From the NCBI GenBank assembly GCA_037178675.1, contig JAYMGJ010000289.1, forward strand, positions 1 through 23,139: a stretch of DNA of 23,139 nucleotides, in the 5' to 3' direction. This document shows positions 19,044 to 23,139 of this stretch, in pieces. The notes beneath the pieces were generated by a model. The model saw only the letters and a program-made list of their open reading frames with translations, was not told the origin of the DNA and searched no databases. Origin of the DNA: Scleroderma bovista. Its lineage: Eukaryota > Basidiomycota > Agaricomycetes > Boletales > Sclerodermataceae. Both the position numbers and the translations under genes were made by a program. Each line of letters opens with the position of its first letter. Position 1 is the first letter of the stretch.

Positions 19044-19190
19044 GGTCCTCTAAGTGGCTGTGCTGATTAGCCCGATTGAGGACTTGGATCATTTGCGCAA
19101 AGGTGATGTGGAAGTGGCTGTGATGATCAGATAATGTGAGTGCAGATGAATTTGCTGGACCTCTGAGTGGCTGTGGTGATTAGCCCGATT
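19044..19190. repeat. Direct repeat pair in the divergent intergenic region
   Basis: A 34-bp sequence around GTGGCTGTGSTGATTAGCCC occurs at 19044-19077 and 19157-19190 (offset 113 bp), with a weaker third copy (AAGTGGCTGTGATGATCAG) near 19110. It lies between two divergently transcribed genes, so it could be regulatory, but a decayed duplication is equally possible. Confidence 0.45.
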
Positions 19191-19358
19191 TGGGCAGAAC
19201 ACCTGATTGAATGGAAATAGATGTTGGACTTTAAGAGATCTATTACATAGCCGTGTCGCCGTATTTTCAGGACATGCAGTAAGGCCGCAGGTGGACAGGC
19301 TAGAAATGTATATCAACTTGGCACAGTGTTACTAACAGGTGCGATTATTGTCATCAGA

Positions 19359-21147
19359 ATGAGGTTCATCTACACTCAACCCAACGTTTCCCAGTGCGAC
19401 CTCGACGACTACGCCCCACTCGAACATCACACTTGGGATCGGCTTTTTTCTTCTTCAGATCCAGCGGCCTCGTCATGGATCCCAGATGGGACTTGTCCTG
19501 AAGTTCCCCAGATGACTGAAGCAGTCGATTTCGCTGGTGTGCTGAACCAGCTTATTTCTAGTGGTATATAACCGGCTGTGAACTCAATGATATGGTACTA
19601 ATATTTCTAAAATTGCTGGCAGACCTGGACGCCCCCGAACAGCTCCAAAATTTGGGCGTTCCAGTGCCAGGTGCCGCTCACATTGCCAGTTCATCTAGTA
19701 GGATTACATTGGGAGATATACACCCATCCCACCCGCCCCAAACCTCATCTATTATCAACAGCAGTAAGTGTGCGAACAACCCACCCTGCTGGATGTGTCT
19801 TTCCCTGACAAATTTGTCCGCAGATCCTGGCTCAGAAAATGACACGCCAGGACCATCTGCACCATTTCCAGAAGACTCGGTCACTGTATTTTTCCCTGTG
19901 GATACTGGCGCAATGAACGAGGGAACAGGCGACGAGTCAGTGGTGCAAGCCCCCGCGATCCATGCTATCATAGATACTAGTCTCAATGCCATGCTACTTG
20001 CCGATGTACCCGGTAAGTTTCACTCAAATTATTTAACCACATAAACTAACTTCATCCAAAGACCACTTAGAATTCCTACGAGTAATCTTACCCCTGCCCG
20101 GCTGGCGGCAGCTATATAAATCTTCGGTCATGTTCATGTGGTCATACCAAGCACGCATCGAACTATTGCCGGACTTCAATTCAATTGTCGGTATCGCAAT
20201 AGCTCAATTTCTAGCATCCAGACGCAAAAGACTGCCAAATTGGGCTCCAGAGGACCATCCCATCCAACTGTTGTCCTCGGAGGGCGAGCCCGTTGCAATG
20301 CGAACGCGATTGAATGAAGGACCCTTCAGGAAAAGGTTTTACGCCACAGTAAGGATATTTTCCGTCATCTGCATGTGCTAATACACTTTTCAATACAGGT
20401 CACCGCTGTCAGAGTCCATTTCCTTGAGCACACGTTCAAGGTAGCGCAATATCTCGTCGTCGACCATCCGGAATTGAGCCCACCGTGGAGAGGGATCCTC
20501 CGCTCTTGGAACCACCAGGATGGCATAGCAGTCCACCATGCCCAAGTACTGGTGAGGTGGGACCCTCATTATGGGTTCCCCCTCCTGCACAACTACATTC
20601 TCACATCAGACGTAATTGTAGTATGTTGCCCTTTTTTTATGATTCTGTTAGTTTATACCTTGACCGGCAGGTGGACTGGTTCGAGGGCATTGACATTTTC
20701 GACTTCATCGTCCACACCATCGGGTGGACGACCTCGCCTGGCTGTATAATTACACAAGAATACAGAGAGCAGGGCGACCTCAGCATCTGGCGTCCGATTA
20801 TACCGAACAATACCTTTCTGGCGACGCTGATCAGTCTGGTGAGTCTCCATTTAAGTAACTATTATACAATTCACATGCCCCCTTAGGTAGTAGTTATGAT
20901 TGAACAGTATTTGGGTCGGTTCAACAGGACAGATAGCAATATTCGCGCCAAAGGTGCCCGGCTCAAGCGCATGAGGGCAGTTCGTGCACAACTACTGGAC
21001 TTCTTCGAAAGTATCGATAATCTTAACATTGTATCTGTAAGCTACGAGGACTGCGTCAAGGTGCAAAAGGGCAAGGCGGCAATGAAACAGAGAGTCGAGT
21101 ACAGTATCAGCCAATTTCCGTGTCACTCTAATATGTACAAATTGTAA
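19359..21147 (+). CDS. Unrecognised seven-exon gene, 490 aa, apparently intact
   Basis: Exons 19359-19563, 19623-19763, 19824-20012, 20062-20348, 20399-20620, 20671-20838 and 20887-21147 sum to 1,473 nt, an exact multiple of three, with no internal stop. Introns are 48-60 nt with GTATGT, GTAAGT or GTGAGT-like donors. The start is the first ATG of the frame (MRFIYTQPNVSQCDLDDY); further 5' exons cannot be excluded. Residues 1-115 are acidic and polar. About 116-180 are Ser/Pro/Asp-rich and probably disordered. From about 178 a folded-looking part begins (HLEFLRVILPLPGWRQLYKS), with aromatic motifs such as SWNHQDGIAVHHAQVLVRWD, VDWFEGIDIFDFIVHTIGW and MIEQYLGRFNR. The C-terminus is basic (RLKRMRAVRAQLLDFF). 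I see no signal peptide or membrane segment and recognise no domain. It is the only multi-exon gene here without a visible lesion. Confidence 0.65.
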
Positions 21148-21276
21148 CATTTAAGTATTGTTTTATTCCAATTCTACCTACGGACAAACATGGGCACATA
21201 GCTACAAGTGCTGAATCTCTGTCGACACTCGAAGATGCGAAAGTGAAGTTGTGCTCGTAGCTTCAAGACACTTGAG

Positions 21277-21850
21277 AGGAGACGAGGCTCGACAACCGCC
21301 ACATTCGTTCATCAAACGTGTCGGGTGCGGTCGACCGTTGTTGGTGGGATCCCGCTGTCGACTCCAGTCGCGTAAGATACGCGTTGAACACAGAAAGTCA
21401 GTCCCAATACACTTTGGGAGGAGACGAGATGGGGGTCGAGCAAGCTCGACAACTGCCAATCTCGTCTTCTTCAAAGGTGTCGGGTACGGTCGACCGTCGG
21501 TGGGATATTGCCGTCGGCTCCAGTCGTGTCAGATACGTGTTGAACGCAGAAAGTCAGTTTTGAAAGGAGACAAGATGGGGGTCGAGCAAGCTCGACAACC
21601 GCCACTCTCGTCTTCTTCAAAGGTGTCAGGTACGGTCGACCGTCGATGGGATATTTCCGTCGGCTCCAGTCGTGTCAGATATGTGTTGAACGCAGAAAGT
21701 CGGTTTTGAAAGGAGACGAGATGGGGGTCGAGCAAGCTCGACAACCGCCACTCTCGTCTTCTTCAAAGGTGTGGGGTACAGTCGACCGTTGGTGGGATAT
21801 TGCCATCGGCTCTCAGATACGCGTCGAATGTCGAAGAGAGCAGGTTGAGG
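21277..21850. repeat. 146-bp tandem repeat, four copies, with palindromes
   Basis: The marker GATGGGGGTCGAGCAAGCTC starts at 21428, 21574 and 21720, giving an exact 146-bp period. An earlier, more diverged copy starts near 21277 and lacks about 15 bp of the marker. The fourth copy is truncated near 21815. Each unit carries the inverted repeat GTCGAGC-AA-GCTCGAC. The consensus also has the 12-bp palindrome ACGGTCGACCGT, perfect in copies 2 and 3. Because 146 is not a multiple of 3, the long open frames here are not a protein repeat. It begins about 130 bp after the 3' end of the seven-exon gene. Confidence 0.75.
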
Positions 21851-22379
21851 GACGCGCTGTAGCGGATGAGAGAAGAGTGGTTGGAAGTCTGATTACATCA
21901 TTACTTGTTTACAAGTCAGCCATTGTCATTGACAATGTGGGACTACAAAATTTCAACTCCGCTCGTGCAACTAGAAAATAGTAAGGACAGCAACCACCTT
22001 GTTTCCATTGTTCAATTTCTCTCAAACATCCATTCCACCCAATTCCCAGGAAAGGTCAAGAAATCCAAAACGATTGATAAGGTTCGTGATATGCAGGGTA
22101 ACGTTGTGGTATGCTGTCTGTGAGGCTGCACGTAGTGCGGCTGCAAGAGTTGTACTCATGGGAGGCAGGGTAAGCAATATAACGAAAACCACGGGATTCA
22201 TATTTCTTTAGGGGTTTCAAGGGGTTTCAACCGCTGCGGCTGAAATACAACGGGCCCGGATTGATCATGGATAAGTTGCGGAAAATGAGCTCAGGGTATG
22301 GGTACTCTACTGCAAGGAGTGACTACGTTACACCTCACGCACCACACTGCCCTCCAACGACCACAAACGCATGCCTCAA
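21851..22379. other. Spacer between the satellite and copy C, no gene supported
   Basis: Short open frames only (e.g. plus 21905-22123) with no recognisable content. A small tandem GGGGTTTCAA occurs near 22212-22231. The region just before 22380 may hold a decayed upstream part of exon-family copy C. Confidence 0.25.
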
Positions 22380-22735
22380 AGGAGATCTGGGTGGCTGCAC
22401 AACTCGCATGTGCCCTAGGTAAGTTATAATGTTTGCAGGTTTGAATTTGAGTCTTCAGCATCGCCCACAATGCCCAACTATCTCACAAGGACACCTTGCA
22501 GGTCGGATGAGCGGCTTAGGAGACACAGGTATGTCACCGTCTCACAATCGCTGATCTTGAGTGATGCACTGACTCTCTTTAGCTAGTCGCACACTGTCGA
22601 CTTGCGACGCGACACGGTCACCAGCTGACCTACAACGCGATGACGACAACGACAACGATATCCGCCATGACAACGACCACCCCACCATCCACAACTTGGA
22701 CGATGATGACGACGACGACTCCTGCAGCACATAAA
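22380..22735 (+). pseudogene. Exon-module family, copy C (F-type and Thr-rich exons)
   Basis: The exon ending at 22418 reads GWLHNSHVP, as in copies A and B (RWLHGAH, RWLHGSH). The intron that follows is shrunken: donor GTAAGT at 22419, with only about 20 nt to the first AG. The next exon reads FEFESSASPTM, matching FDLESSAS in copy A, and ends at donor 22529. Intron 22529-22582 is 54 nt, the same length as in copy A. The last exon is a (GAC)n-like tract. In the frame that matches the Ser/Thr-rich exons of A and B it is Thr-rich (MTTTTTISAMTTTTPPSTTW) and ends at a TGA about 22741. Likely a decayed fragment. Confidence 0.4.
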
Positions 22736-22748
22736 GACTGACGGCGAC

Positions 22749-22982
22749 GATGACGCCCGCCCTTGCCCTTGCCCTGCAACCACCTCCTCTCACGCTGACC
22801 ACAGTACGTACTCACGCACGTCAACGAGTGTCGTGACCACCACCACTCGGACGAGCATGACGACGATGACGATGACCGCCCGCCCTTACCCTTGCCTGTG
22901 ACCACTTCCTCTCACGCTGACCCCTATAGTACATACACATGTCAACGAGTATTGTGACCACCACCACTCGGACGAGCACGAT
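22749..22982. repeat. Tandem duplication, about 122-bp period
   Basis: GCCCGCCCTTRCCCTTGCC through CCTCTCACGCTGACC and TCAACGAGTRTYGTGACCAC to GGACGAGCAYGA occurs at about 22749-22862 and again at 22871-22982. It follows directly on the Thr-codon tract of copy C, which probably expanded with it. The window ends in more GAC/GAT-rich simple sequence (23055-23115). Confidence 0.6.
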
Positions 22983-23139
22983 GGCACACATAGCTAGGCA
23001 CATTGTAAGCATCGACGAATAATGTCTGCCTGCAGCATCTGCAGTGCGCAGAGGCATGATGGTGATGACGACGACGACTGCCTGCAGCACGAGGTGCGAC
23101 GACGATGATGACGCCGCCGCCCGATCATGTAGATATATT

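Noticed and set aside
20485..20886. Plus-strand 133-codon ORF inside the seven-exon gene
   Set aside because: It runs through introns 20621-20670 and 20839-20886 in another frame. The spliced frame is continuous and longer.
21277..21850. CRISPR-like array
   Set aside because: Whole 146-bp units are repeated with no short repeat/unique spacer alternation, and the host is a eukaryote.
21251..21981. Open frames of 152 and 111 codons over the 146-bp repeat
   Set aside because: The period is not a multiple of three, so the repeats are read in rotating frames. The openness comes from composition, not coding.
22542..23090. Minus-strand Val/Ser/Arg-rich open frames at the right end
   Set aside because: These are translations of (GAC)n- and (GAT)n-like simple sequence and the 122-bp duplication. 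No start, intron or conserved motif supports them.

Overview
The window looks like nuclear DNA of a mushroom-forming basidiomycete (Agaricomycetes). Introns are 41-97 nt, mostly 45-61, with GTRAGT-like donors, CTRAC/CTGAC-like branch sites and YAG acceptors. The one transposase that can be identified belongs to Plavaka, a CACTA-related family known from basidiomycetes, and a broken copy of the spliceosomal PRP8 gene has clearly fungal sequence. Apart from one intact-looking gene of unknown function, the window is accessory, repeat-rich DNA. The species cannot be named from the sequence.

Layout. 1-520: fragment (copy A) of a multi-copy, many-exon gene family. 868-1550: LTR-like segment on the minus strand. 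2759-4321: plus-strand copy of the family, split at 2903-3370 by AT-rich mitochondrial DNA carrying a cox1 remnant. 4340-6340: a second, longer copy on the minus strand, so the two arrays converge. 6650-7943: decayed minus-strand gene of unknown function. 8589-12880: Plavaka transposase gene, minus strand, 12 exons, one in-frame stop. 13341-14440: another broken minus-strand gene. 14600-16405: PRP8 pseudogene with large deletions, frameshifts and one inverted block. 17008-18017: copy B of the exon family. 18414-18962: minus-strand gene, 5' end unresolved. 19359-21147: seven-exon plus-strand gene, 490 codons, no lesion seen. 21277-21850: 146-bp tandem repeat with internal palindromes. 22380-22735: copy C of the exon family, followed by a 122-bp tandem duplication.

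The most unusual content is the exon family. Five copies or fragments share the order F-type exons, then a Ser/Thr/Pro-rich exon, then R-type exons of about 111 nt, then a W-type last exon. R-type exons are separated by introns of almost exactly 60 nt, all in phase 2, giving a period near 171 bp. The reading frame stays recognisable between copies (R-F-R-V-V-C-N-A-L-Y-V-like and W-H-V-P motifs). I do not recognise the protein. The sister copy on the opposite strand gives the uninterrupted sequence around the mitochondrial insertion, so both breakpoints can be placed to within a few bases.

No operon-like cooperation is expected or seen. The region reads as a nest of transposon-derived, duplicated and captured sequence around one or two possibly functional genes. 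All gene models come from reading splice sites by eye.
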